This document shows, piece after piece, positions 1 through 12,000 of a stretch of DNA of 64,000 nt. How positions within the stretch are numbered: the stretch's first letter is position 1; each line of letters begins with the position of its first letter. The stretch spans positions 32,110,858 through 32,174,857 of the forward strand of contig OX387190.1 of assembly GCA_947561395.2 (NCBI GenBank). Direction: 5' to 3'. The notes under the pieces are model-generated. The model saw only the letters and a program-made list of their open reading frames with translations, searched no databases and had not been told where the DNA came from. This DNA comes from Buxus sempervirens (taxonomy: Eukaryota; Streptophyta; Magnoliopsida; Buxales; Buxaceae). Position numbers and translations under genes: made by a program.

Positions 1-275
1 TGACATCAAGGTGCGTTGGCAGTGTTGCCCTAACATTTTAAACCTGGTGATGACTCAGAATTGTTGAATTATACACATAGTTAGGATTTTAACCAGGGAT
101 AACAAATTGACAACTGGTTATGGGAATTTGATTATGGCCATTTCATGGTGTTGTTGACATCAAGATGAGTTGGCAGTGTTGCCCTAACATTTTAAACCTG
201 GTGATGATGCAGAATTGATGAATTATACTCATCGTTTGGATTTTATAACCAGGGATAACAAATTGAGAACTGGTA
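1..275. repeat. Imperfect direct repeat, two copies of about 120 bp
   Basis: Positions 1-119 and 154-275 are near-identical copies, each opening with TGACATCAAG and sharing the stretch around TTGCCCTAACATTTTAAACC, with a 34-bp spacer. The copies differ by scattered substitutions, so the duplication is not very recent. They lie in an intron of the TSR3-like gene. The array may continue left of the window. Confidence 0.8.
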
Positions 276-538
276 GTTGGTTTCAGTGCCTAATTTCTAT
301 TGAGTGACTGACCAAATCTGATATATTATAACTTAATGACAACCAGCGGATAAAATACCACTGGATCAACTTGTCTATGTTTGATTGGATCTTGAAAGGC
401 AGGATGGCTTGTTTGCTGCACAGCTCCATTTCTTCCCTCTATCTGTGAACTTTATTTAACATCTTGCTATGTCTTTCTTATATTTACAAATTCATTCCTT
501 TGTCACTAGATAGATGACTGCACAATTTGATTTTGCAG

Positions 539-3500
539 GAGTTGCGAGTGAGTGGTGGTTTTGGCGGCATTGTTTTGAGGTACATCCAAGAGACTTTTTT
601 TGGATATTTATTTTTATGGCAATCTAATTCTACCATTTTTTGATCACGTTCTGCATAATATTCTGCCATGTGCACTAGAGAGAAAATATACATCGTTGTT
701 AGCTCAATCAAAGCGTTTCAGTGTTATCATTACTGACAGATCCAAATTAATGAGTGATTTTGGATCGATGTTGCTACGCCTTTTTTCAGTTGCATAGTTG
801 AGGACTTGTCTTCGCTAATGATGGTAGCAGTTACTAATCCGTGTTTATTCATATTGGCTTTACATACAACATTTATGCAGTGAGAAGATCAGGTATCTAA
901 CCATTGGTTCCATTGGAAAATCTCCGTGGCTAAACCAGCCTCTAGAGGGGTCCTAACTATCCAATTGATGTGATTTTCTTTTTGACTTCTCGGATGTTTT
1001 ATGCGTAGATTGACTTTTGGGAACGGAGATATCCCAATCGGGGTATAACCACTGTGGCAAATTAAATTGATGAACATGTGCTTGATGAGTATGGAGGAAC
1101 CATCACATTGTTTGAATTGTGACATTGCGATTTATTTCATCTTACCATAGAACAGTGTATTCTATTAGACACAAAGGATTAAAACTTGGTGCTGGCCTTA
1201 GTATCGCTCGGGGCTGATACCGAGTTCACTCAATCGATACTAATGGTATCGGAAAGTTTAGTCGGTAGAGCTCAAAAAGTGCTCAACAAGTAATGGCCGA
1301 TGCTTTTGAGTTGTATTGGCCAATACCGACCAACACCAGTAGTACTGTGGTGTCTCGGGTCCGTCACAGCCAACATCGAGTCAAATTTGCCGATGAAAAT
1401 CAGCATCAGCTGAATTTTTAAACCGTGGTTAAACAGCCCTTGTTTGCTGAATCTGTTTTGGATGTAAGGGAAGTGGCAATTTTCTATTGTAATTTAACTT
1501 TATTTATATACATGTTTCCAGTCCTGTGGGGAAGCAATGTGTCTCAAAGGAAGATCATCCCTTAATAAAGAAGAAGGGTTTGGCTGTAGTGGATTGTTCA
1601 TGGGCGCGCTTGAGTGATGTACCTTTTGTGAAGCTTCGGTGCACTGCTCCTCGTCTTTGTATGGAACTCAAACCATATATCTCGGGAATTACATAATTCT
1701 TATGTTTTTTAATGCTTTTTTTGTCATATACATGAATTTATTGTGTTTGTTTTCATTTCTTTCACTGCAGGTAGGATGATCTGGCTCTGTTTTTTCCAGT
1801 TTTGTGTTTTCATCTATATCGCAGTTTGAAATATTGGAAGAATTAAGTTACATAACTTGCCGACTTACAAAATGATTGAACCAGCAGTTTTACACCATGA
1901 ACATGTTTCTTATATGGAAAGATTAAGGGAGCCTCAGAAACAAGTGTGGATGATGTATTTATTCATGATCCCTCTGTATAGATATCTTTAGACATTGCAC
2001 AATGCACTTACATGGTTGTAAGTGAGAAGGAAAATATGTTTTACCAGTGCCATCTGTTGAAGTTCAACATCAAAGGGACCCCAAACTCTGTTGTTCTGTT
2101 ATTCCTGTTTACTGAAATCTCGGAATCATTTATCATTCAAACCATAGTTACACCTTCCTTAGTTTTAATTAAATAAGTAGGTAAGCGAATAAGATCATTA
2201 ATTCCAGAATTCCCATATCGGAGGTTACTTATCTGTGTGTAATTTGGCAGCTGGACAATATTAATCAAAGCAGTTGTACGCTATATTGACAAAGGATTAT
2301 TGAATGATTGCGTGTGATTGTATAACTGTCATATTCAAATTTCATACATTCCATGAGTTGTAGTTCTGATGGAAGCTTTAAGGCTGATGAACGCATTTAT
2401 AGAAATTAAGTAGAGGTAAACAAAATTAAGCGTGTTAGGAAACATCCAGCAATGTTCTGTCTTGTATTTATTATGGATAAAAAGTTGTATGATGGTGAAC
2501 GTAAGATACGTAAGGCCCTAGATCCACTTCCAAGTGCCTGACATCTATGTGCCATGGTGGTATTGAGTCCATGTATCATGTGAAGAGATTGATAGTCCAA
2601 CATAAGTTATTCAGTTCATGTAATCAATCAAATATCATGAATTGTTTAATCATCTTACCTAGGAGTGTTCCTGGGAATACTGCTCCTAATTCACTATCAG
2701 TGTGCCATGTTTCTTGACTATTCTATGTGTGTATGGCAACAACTATGTTTGCTGCCTATGCATTTCCTATAGCTATGCATTTCCTATAGCCATATTAATG
2801 TAATATAAGGACTTCTCATGGACATACATAACTTAGGATGCTGAAACTCAAACCTAAATTACCACGTCCGGATCAATTTCTGTTTTTCTTATTTTATGAA
2901 AAGTATGCTCTCTCATCCCCACCGTAAAAAATGAAAAGAAAGAGTGAGAGAGGAAAATTTTAGCATCTGTTATGTTGCTTCCTTTTGATTGTTTCTTTTA
3001 ATCTTGAAAGTTTGTTAAGTAATACAGTTGATTACCTGACAAAACTAAATTGCATTTTATGATTTATAGTTACTGATGCTTGCCTCTGCCAGATTATATA
3101 TTTGGCCATGTATTCATCTGCTTTATTACTGACATACAGTATATGCATATTTCTTCAATTATATTCTCTTTAACCTTTCTCAAGTGTAAGCCATGGACGT
3201 CTGATGAATTGTTTTGTTATGTTGCAGTACCATGGTTAGTGGCAGCAAATCCTGTAAATTATGGTCGACCATGTGAGCTGTCTTGTGTCGAAGCTTTATC
3301 AGCAGCTTTAATAGTATGGTAATAAAATTATTTATGCTTCCTATCCTCCTTTTTGGGATTGCTCTTTGTATATGTGTATGTTTATGCCACTCCCATGTCT
3401 ATACTTGAAAAAGAGTTTAGGAAATTCTTAAGATAGTGTGGTAGTACTGATGAAGTTTAAATCTGGGAGAGAACACTTGCTTCAATGCACGTTGGTTTTA

Positions 3501-6253
3501 TGGACTTTGCAGTCCATTGGTACGTTTCATAACTGTGCTTCCATCCAGTGATATAATTGTTTTTTTCTGATCTCTTTAAGGATTTATATTTTCTATATAA
3601 TTGTTTATTTTTTGTCTCTTTAAGGATTTATATTTTCTTGGTACATTACCCTTTGCTTAATTTTAATTTTTTGGTGATAAATTGTTGAGTCCTACTCAGA
3701 TATATCCTAAACTAGACATTTATTTGTCAGGATGGTTAGATCCTTCCAAACTGCTCTCCATTTGGGCAGTTGGGCATTCTAAATGCTAAGGTGGGGGAGC
3801 GGTAAGATTGATGACCAAAAAGGCTATTGAAGGCAATAAATCAGATGGGGACATGTAGAGGATTCTCTTTCTGTTTTCCTATATAATTTGTAGTTAGGGG
3901 TGCTGATGATGTAGCATTCTGTAGTAAAAAGTAATTTATTGAGAGTTTTCATATGTGAGAAATTCTCTTCCTTAAGTTTTATGCTTATATTATTAGCATA
4001 GGTTTTGCAGTTTTCCAAGAGAGGAAAAAGAAGAAAAAATAATCAAAATGGTTTTTTTTGTCATAATTTCTTGTATTCTTTGAAATAACGTGAAAATCTT
4101 GATTGTCATATCGATTGGTCAATTTCAGCAATGAATTTTTTTGGGGATAACTAATGAAGATACTTGTGTTAAGATTAAGGAAATAAATATACTTATAAAA
4201 CATTGAGCCACCAATGAGAAATGGGTGGAAATGACATACAAGACACCTGTAAACTTAATCTACTTAAGCATCAACTTTGTCATCTTCAACTTCACCAGTT
4301 ATTTTCCTCCATATGACTCTATACAATAGTGTCTTATAATGTATGCTGCATGAACACTTCTAGATGAATTAGAGCAACCTTTTTGGATACATGTCTCTGT
4401 CTAGTGTGGCACTACAGAAGTGTCAACAACAACTTTGCATGAACTTTTTTCTTTATATTGCCTGGTTAATGTTGAATAACATTTAATCAACAACATCAAC
4501 TCTATTTTCCTTGTTACGTAAAAGTTCTAAAGCAAATATAACATCTCTAGGCACCTTTCCTGATCTTTATAGATATATATTTTACAATTCATACATCTAG
4601 CAGATATTTTATGAAGTTGATTATTTTCTACCATTTCAGTTAAAATATTCTGTCAAAACCACATGTCCTATACTTGATAATTCTCTTAATTTGGCACTCT
4701 GTAAGCAATGTTATTTTCTGAAACTACTAACTGTTCCAGTGCAACATCCAGTGCAACATAATTTCTGCCTTACAGATTGTGCATTTTCTGCTTGATTTTG
4801 CAATTGGTAGTTCTTTAAGGTTGCTTGTCTTGTTTTCAGATTCCCTTGAGTTTTCAAGTCCATCTTGTACATGGTTTTCCACTCCCTGCACCCATTTACC
4901 TATTATTGCCAGTGTTTCTGATTTGAAATTCTTTTGAGTGGACTTATTTTTTGCATTTTATTTACAGTGAATTAATCTGTTGAGCCTGTTGTTTCGATCA
5001 TGTTGTACATCCTAGATAGGATATATTACTTTTCCAGCAATTTGTGACAATTTTATCATATGTTTTGACAGCGGGGAAGAGGAAACTGCAAATTTGTTGC
5101 TAGGAAAATTTAAGTGGGGTCATGCATTCTTGTCCGTCAACAGGTATGTTGCATATATTATATCAAAGAGTAATGCCAGCATAAAACTGTGGGCTGACCT
5201 TTTTGATATGGTAACGGCTTTCTTTAAATTCACCAGTACGTTATGATGCACATGCATGAAACTTGGACATGCCATGTCGGGTCTCCACCTGAAAAATCTT
5301 TTTGGTTAAAAATTGTTCAGCTTGGATGGTTGTAACCGTCTCTCAATTGATTTGTTACCTATAATTTTTGGTGATTGAGAAGAATACAATCAAAAGCTGA
5401 ATATCCTTGCCTGATTGAGGCTTCATCATGATCCATTGTAAAGTATCTCTTATCATCACCCACAGGGATGATGTATTGTTTTTTTCCAGATCATTCTGTT
5501 CATATAAGGTGGTCTCTCTCCTCTAAGATTAAGAAGTAATTAAAACACACAGAGACACTCACACACACATACATACATGGACACACACCAAATCCACCAC
5601 CACCCTTCACCCCATCCCGACCCCCCACCACGAACAATAATAAATGGTTCAATGTTGATTTGGTAGTGTTCACTTCATAATTTTCTAATTTGGACATATG
5701 ATCCATGCAGGGAGCTTCTGAAGGCTTATTCTGAATGTGGAAACAGTGCTGACATCATTTCGGTCCAAAATGCTTGGCTCTCTCAAGGCCTGAGAGTTCC
5801 AAAGCCTGTTTTGGATTCAAAAGGTACTTCACTTTTGTAAACAGAAAGTTTGAAGAAATCTTCTGATACATGCAATATATATTTTTTTCACAATGATGTT
5901 TCCAATAATTCTCTTCTGGGATCTACTATTTTAGATTCTGTAAGCTTTGTTACTATTTTGATTGGTCCTAGGTCAATATTGTTCTTTATTATGGACAAAT
6001 GAAAAACTAACTATAAGCACATGCCCTTGGTTAAACCTAGATTTTAATTGAAGTCCATTACATATGGCAATGTATAGGCATTTTAAGCTCCTTCCACATT
6101 AACCACAGGTCATTTACATTTTATGATGCTGCAGAAACAGAAATGCCCAGTGAAGATTTTGATTCTGATTACGATCCTGAAGATGGACTTCCTCCACTTG
6201 AAAAGAATTTGAATCATTTGTTATTGGAGCAGAGTGATGATGAGAGTGAGTGA
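539..6253 (+). CDS. TSR3: 18S rRNA aminocarboxypropyltransferase (TSR3-like), 3' part
   Basis: Six in-phase exons are readable: 539-579, 1522-1658, 3228-3318, 5072-5143, 5711-5823 and 6135-6253, all with AG/GT borders, giving 190 residues to a TGA at 6251. The product starts [18 protein letters not shown] and contains [28 protein letters not shown] and [18 protein letters not shown]. These match my recollection of the conserved core of TSR3, the enzyme that transfers the aminocarboxypropyl group of S-adenosylmethionine to a hypermodified pseudouridine of 18S rRNA in late small-subunit maturation. The C-terminus is acidic (EQSDDESE). The N-terminal part, with the RLI-type segment and the start codon, is missing and should lie left of the window; I found no upstream exon in 1-538. 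Introns are long (up to 1.9 kb) and repeat-bearing. Function is by family recognition; exon phases all agree. Confidence 0.9.
1185..1435. repeat. Dispersed-repeat-like segment in TSR3 intron
   Basis: This intron stretch is richer in GC than its surroundings and is built of repeated GATAC/GGTATCGG/CCGATG words (for example GGCTGATACCGAG and CCGATGAAAATCAGC). It starts after ATTAAAACTTGGTG and ends near AAACCGTGGTTAAAC, a weak inverted relation. It resembles a non-autonomous plant transposon. I found no clear target-site duplication, so the class is not assigned. Confidence 0.35.
5545..5590. repeat. CA-rich microsatellite in TSR3 intron
   Basis: An impure (CA)n tract with ACAT and AGAC interruptions sits about 120 bp before the 5711 acceptor. 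It is simple-sequence DNA with no coding signal. Confidence 0.8.
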
Positions 6254-7239
6254 ATACTGTTCGATAGCTTCTAACTTCTAAAGTGCGATACACAAAAACG
6301 ATTGCCAAATTTTATGTTCGTTCATGTTGGAGTAGAATATTCCAAAATGCATTTAAGGATGCAGGAGCTTGAAATGTAGAATTTTTCAATATGTGGTTGC
6401 TACCGATCGGCTAAGATCCAAAAAATGCTTGTTTCGTATTTTTTCGGATTTAGGCTCTGATTAACTGTTGTTTTGATTAAAAAACCTCCTGGAACCCCCT
6501 CCTTAAATATTGCAGTTTCTTCATGTTTCATGCATTGGTTGGTAACAGGTTGTAAGTGGGTTCTGCTTGAAGCTCGCGTAAATGCCACAGATGGGCGCCT
6601 ATCATCTACGCTGCAATCATGCATTTGGCATGCATTCACCTAAAAAAATCCATTTAACAAGTGAATGTCGATTCTTTCAAGGACAATGCATTAATCATAG
6701 CATCGGACCAATTGAAGGACTCGGATTAAGGTGAGGGCATTGATCTTGATTCAAGTAATTACTGTGATTAAAGTGATTAATCTTGATTCACTTTAATCTC
6801 GATTCCATTTACACCGGTCCAATTGAAGGGTTTGGATCTGCAGGTTTGTGGCGGCGTTTGTATCCATTCTCTGGTGTTTAGACCATGGATTCTAATGGTT
6901 GTTTGCCGTTAAATCAACTTCTTTTGAACCAATCTCAGAACATACGAAGTTTACCAATCCATCGAGAGGGGGTTACCGAGTCTCTTCTTTCATTTTCTCT
7001 TCTAAAGTTAAAAAAAAAAAAAAATAGTAGCGTATTATGATGCCAACTTTCTCGTGCATTCGTTTTAGCATTTGATCTCATGCGGTTGGGTGTTCACGGT
7101 GAAAACAATCGTCAACAGTTTTTAGTTTTTTTTCTTTAAATGACAAATTTGTCCCTGTTCAAGGTTCGTGATTACTGAACTACGAATGTTACAAAACAAA
7201 GCGCTCTCTTACCTCGAATTTGAAGAAAAGAGAAAATTG
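6254..7239. other. TSR3 3' flank and intergenic DNA
   Basis: This stretch follows the TSR3 stop. The first few hundred bases probably hold its 3' UTR. An imperfect local duplication of TTAATCTTGATTCA-type words occurs around 6740-6800. A 14-16 nt A run lies near 7010. No open frame here looks like a gene. Confidence 0.5.
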
Positions 7240-7564
7240 GGAAAATTATGAAAATGATCATTTTTAGCTTGTATTTATAAAACGGTCCGTCAAAAACCTC
7301 ATTTTCTTGAATAGAGACACTTTTCAAACTTAATTAACTTGTAAGATCACTTTTCAAAAATAAAAAATAAGAAATAGTTTTACTTTCCTGTGGGATGTGT
7401 TCGTGTTCCACGAAAATGCACTCGTATCCCATGTGATTTTTAATTATTTTAATTATTTTTTAAAAGTAATACTGTAATTTAATTATTCCTAAAAGTGATT
7501 TTTTAAGTTTTTAAATGGACTGTTTCATAAATACCGGTTAAAAATGACTTTTTCATAATTTTCG
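7240..7564. mobile_element. Foldback (palindromic) MITE
   Basis: The left arm from GGAAAATTATGAAAATGATC through TATTTATAAAACGGTCCGTC pairs with the right arm read in reverse (GAAAATTATGAAAAAGTCAT, TATTTATGAAACAGTCCAT). The centre also folds back, with GTGGGATGTG against CGTATCCCATG. The whole element is therefore one long imperfect hairpin of about 325 bp with no coding potential. Its superfamily is unclear because I could not fix a target-site duplication. It separates the TSR3-like gene from the ACINUS-like promoter. Confidence 0.65.
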
Positions 7565-8222
7565 GTAAAAATTTGTGGGCGCCGTTACAGTACCTTTCCA
7601 ATTTCCATAATCGATCTGACGGTCGTGATTGGATGTCCCAGTCGCTAAGGTAGGTGCCGATCTTTCCCCCCCTGAAAGGAACAGGGGTAGTTTCGGTAAC
7701 CTATACGTATTTAGGGTAAAAATCTAACAGTACACCACAATCCCCAACTCCAAAGCTCGCGCTTTAACGCTTGTCAGTTTTTCACTTGTGCTCTATCTAT
7801 ACCCCTCCTCGGCTCCTCTCCTCTCGCTATGTTAGGTTGAAGAGGGTCGAAAATGCGCACAGATTAAGGAAACAAAAACCTAGAAAAGCTGTCTTTAGTC
7901 CCGAAAAGAAGAAGAGAGCAGGGGCTATTTCGTTTCTTCTTCGTTTTTTTTTTTAAATTTTATTCAAAACCCCCTTTTTTACTAGGCTTGCTTAATTTTG
8001 GTCTTTGTTTCAGTTCCATATTTTGTTGTTTTCAGGAAAGCAAACGAGAAAGAGCCGATTTCATCATGTTTTCGGAGCTGTAATCGTTATCTTTATGTGG
8101 ATTTTGATTGCTTTTCTCTAATGGTTGGTTTTCTGTTCTGAAATTAGGGTTTTATCTCCCCACTTCTCTCTCTTAAGGAAGTGCCATTTTCGAACGCTTG
8201 AAGTCTGCCAAACGAATATCCG

Positions 8223-9022
8223 GTGAGTTATCTCTCTATCATTGCATGTTCTCTGTGTGGGTCTCTCTCTCTCTCTCACTATATCTCTCTCCGCGTGTGT
8301 CCGCGTGCTCTTATGTGTCTCGCTTCCTCTTTACCCCACTTTTGCTCTATCTTTTATGCTGGATTCGATAGCTCCTCTCCATTTTCGGGATCTTAGAGAA
8401 TCGTGGTGTGAAAATGGTTTCTGCTGCTGTTTTATGCTTAGTTACTCCCGTGGTATAAATTTTTACCATGTCCATCAAATGATTCTTAGTTTTCTTTTAT
8501 TTATTATGATTGTTTAGCTCTTCTGGTCCTGCTCGTTGCTTCATTACGATGTACAAGAATCGGAGTTATCTTGCTCGTTCCTTGATGATTTTTTCTTGAG
8601 GTTTCAATTTTACATCGATTGACAGGAACCGCATTTCTACCTCTGTTTTTTCCAAAAGCATGTTTGGTAGCTTTTACTTGGCTTTTTGTTTTGTTTTTTG
8701 ACTGTTGAATTTTTGGCTGTAAATTGATTTACTGGAGCCTCACGTCAAACCCTGTTTTTCCCTGAAAAAATTGTTTGTAAATTTATCTGTTCACGGGGAT
8801 TGTGTTGGTATAAGATTCTCTACTTGTTAAATGTAAGTGCAATCGCAGAAAATTTCCCCTGCATTCTGTAATTTTTTCGAGCACAAATTTGTTCATGTTG
8901 CTTGAAATTTCTATGAACATTGTTATTTTATTTGATTCTAGGTTTCTTTTGCAAATTTCATGATCGAGTGGAATATATTTTCAGTGACCAAATGTGATTT
9001 AATATATTATAATAATGAACAG
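8223..9022 (+). promoter_or_regulatory. Probable 5' UTR (leader) intron of ACINUS-like gene
   Basis: A strong donor (CCG|GTGAGT) at 8223 and an acceptor (GAACAG|GATTG) ending at 9022 frame an 800-bp leader intron just before the start codon at 9044. The presumed leader exon at about 7790-8222 is CT-rich and contains TTAGGGTTTT, a telo-box-like word. No transcript evidence is available here, so the exact first exon is inferred. Confidence 0.5.
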
Positions 9023-9043
9023 GATTGTGAACACTAGTCCTGG

Positions 9044-12000
9044 ATGAAGATGTCATCACAATACCCTATACTTGATAATCGACCAATTGATCAGTGGAAA
9101 GTAACAGAACTAAAGGAAGAGCTCAGGCGGCGGAAATTGACAACAAAGGGGTTGAAAGATGATTTGATAAGAAGACTGGATGAATCAATTCGCAGTGAAA
9201 GGGAAGCTGCAGAAAAAGAAGCTTGCAATGAAGTTAAGGGTGAAAATGAAGAGGAAGATCTGATCAATACGGAAATGATTAAAGACACTCAGTCTCATGT
9301 TGAAAATGAAACTGTTAAATTGGATGGTGAAGTAGATGTGGTTGGCATTAATGACAGTCCAAATGAATTGGGTCAAGGGAATGCTCGCGATGAGGAAGCT
9401 ATTGATAACACTGATTCTGTTGTGGTTGATTGGGTATCGGCAGATAATTCGGTCACTGTAGAAACCGGATCAGCAGATAATACAGTCACTATAGAAACCA
9501 GTGTCACAACCATCGAGAATGTGGTAACAGAAATAACATCCTTCAAGCAAGAGGTGCGGAACAATGAAAACCAGATGGACAATGAGGACTCGAAGCCTCT
9601 ACATGAAGATGCTGTGCTTGACGTGCCTAATCCAGACAATCAGGTATCTGAGGTCAGCCCTGTTTTAGGGTTTCAAGTAAAATCTGAGTCTATTTCTACT
9701 GATTCTGTGTCAATTAATGAAAAGAATGAACTAAAGGATAATTTAAATGCTGATAATGTCCATTTAGAACTAGAAGTTGTTAGGTCGGAGATGGTGCAAC
9801 CATCATCCAGCGGTGTTCCGACTAATGATGGTGATTTACATCCACTGAATGATCAAGGTCCACGTGAGGACCAAGGCTCTCTTGAAGAGGTGGATGACAA
9901 CAATGCTACAGATGTGAACCTTAGCAAGAAAAATGATAGTGCAGATGGGGGATCCTCGGAAAAGTTAAATTTGGATCGAAGTCCCGGTGATGATTCTATG
10001 GAGGAGGATGTATTGGAGAGTAAACAAATTGATTCAAATCATAATTCTGACGAAGTTAGAGATAGGGTTGAGTTAAATGATGTGTGTGTTGTGAAAGAGG
10101 AAGTTCCTGTTGATGCTGCTGTGGATGATCTATCTTCTGAAAAGAAAGAAATCCCAGCTGAGGATAAGAATAATCTTGCTGTTCCTGGAGAGAAAAGAAA
10201 GCTTCTAGGTATGGTTTGTTATTATCATTTTGTCATACCAAATATATACAAATGTCTTCTTTGTGCCATGCTTGTGTGCATTATTTTGATCTTATTATCC
10301 ACCCCTTTGTTTATGCTTTATCTCTCTTTTCTTCATCTTATTTCTCTCGACTTATGGTTGTTTTTGTGAGGTTACAGTAGATGTAATGTTATATGCACAA
10401 AGCTTACTGATCTTTGGAATATATGTTCACCAGAAGACTTTCTTCTTGTTGTTTTCAATTGACAAGTGACAATTTGCTGTGCTGCACCTTCATAAATGTA
10501 CATAAAATTTACATCATATAGGTATGAGTGAGATGAAAATATGTAACAATGAATTTTATTTGGGAAAGTAGTCGTTTTGAATTCAATTATTTGCTACTCA
10601 AGTTGATTTTCCAGATTGTGTTTGCCTGTTAGTTATATTAACATGTAATGTTTCTCTAACTGCACAATGAATTTGACTACGCTCTATGAATTTTCCAAGT
10701 GGGTTGAATCTAATTGATAGCTTTTACCTTGATTTTCAGCTTCTACTTTTGTTTTTGTGTATGATATTTTGTGGAAAAGTGGTTTTATATATATATCCTT
10801 CATATGTGGAATTGTGTAATATAAAAATTAGAAAATGGTGGTAAATATGTATTGATTTGCTAACATCATTGAGGATCTGTGCCTAGTTTTAACGTAATAT
10901 TTTACCATGCACTTATTCCAAACTTCCAGCGTCATTTGGCCGTGGAGCCTCTAAATATTCTAGTATGGGATGCAAAATTTGAAAAAATTATGAGATGCTT
11001 AAAATGCTTTCATTATTTGTTTTAACTTAGTATTTAATGTCTTTGGGGTGGTACTTTATCATTGGAGTAGTCTCAGTTCCAGAAATGGGCTTCTTTAGGA
11101 AATGAAGGAAATCTGTATGTACAATATTCCTGAAATTGTTACTTGGGGCCTGAATTTGGAACTGTTATTGTGGGTTTAGGATTCAACTGATCCACAAGCT
11201 TGTTGTGAAGTTTCCTGGTCATTTAATCTGTTTATGCTACAGATTTAATGTTTTTTGTTAAATTTTTTGGACGTTTTTCTTGGTAATAACAATATCAGTT
11301 GAAAGTGCATGTAAAATTCTTGAGATTTATCGACATGTTGATGGCCATGTGTTCTTTTGCAATTTTGATTCTTCTAAGGTGCTGTTTCTGCATATATCTG
11401 TTCTTTTGGTTTTCGTTTTTGGTTCTTCATAAATTGGATGTCTTGTGCTGAATAACGCAGACTTTGTTACTCTGCTAGCTTTTTGATCAAATTCCATAAC
11501 AAGCGCTGTGGCACCCCTTTAGATATGACGGTGATATTATAGTATTTGTATAAGAAGTAATCCTTTCATCTCCATTTTGCATTATGCTAATATATATAGT
11601 ATTTGTATTAGATGTAATCCCTTCAGGCTATTAGTTGTTGCCCCAAGCCATAGCATCATGATGAAGGAAAAGACCTTTAAGATATGAATTTAGACTTTAT
11701 TATAGATTTGCAGTTATAGATCTTAGATCATTTGGTTCTACCTTATTACTTTTTCTATTGGCAGGATTTGTGAATTTATTTGCTTGCAATTTGTTGTCTG
11801 GTTTTGTTCCAGGTCTTGATCTATTGTGTAGGAAAGCATCAGATAAGATGGGAGATTGAGCTTAAATCTTTCGTATCTCATTTCTAGGCAAGTTTAATAA
11901 GTATAATATCCTAAAATATATATAAAATAATTGGGCATCCAACATGGATGGGTTTGTATTGTAGTTCATCTCTTTGGGATGAAAATAATATCCATGACTT

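Noticed and set aside
10209-10369. Read-through end of the first ACINUS frame (hydrophobic tail)
   Set aside because: It lies past a good GT donor at 10209; exon 14561 continues the family sequence in phase.
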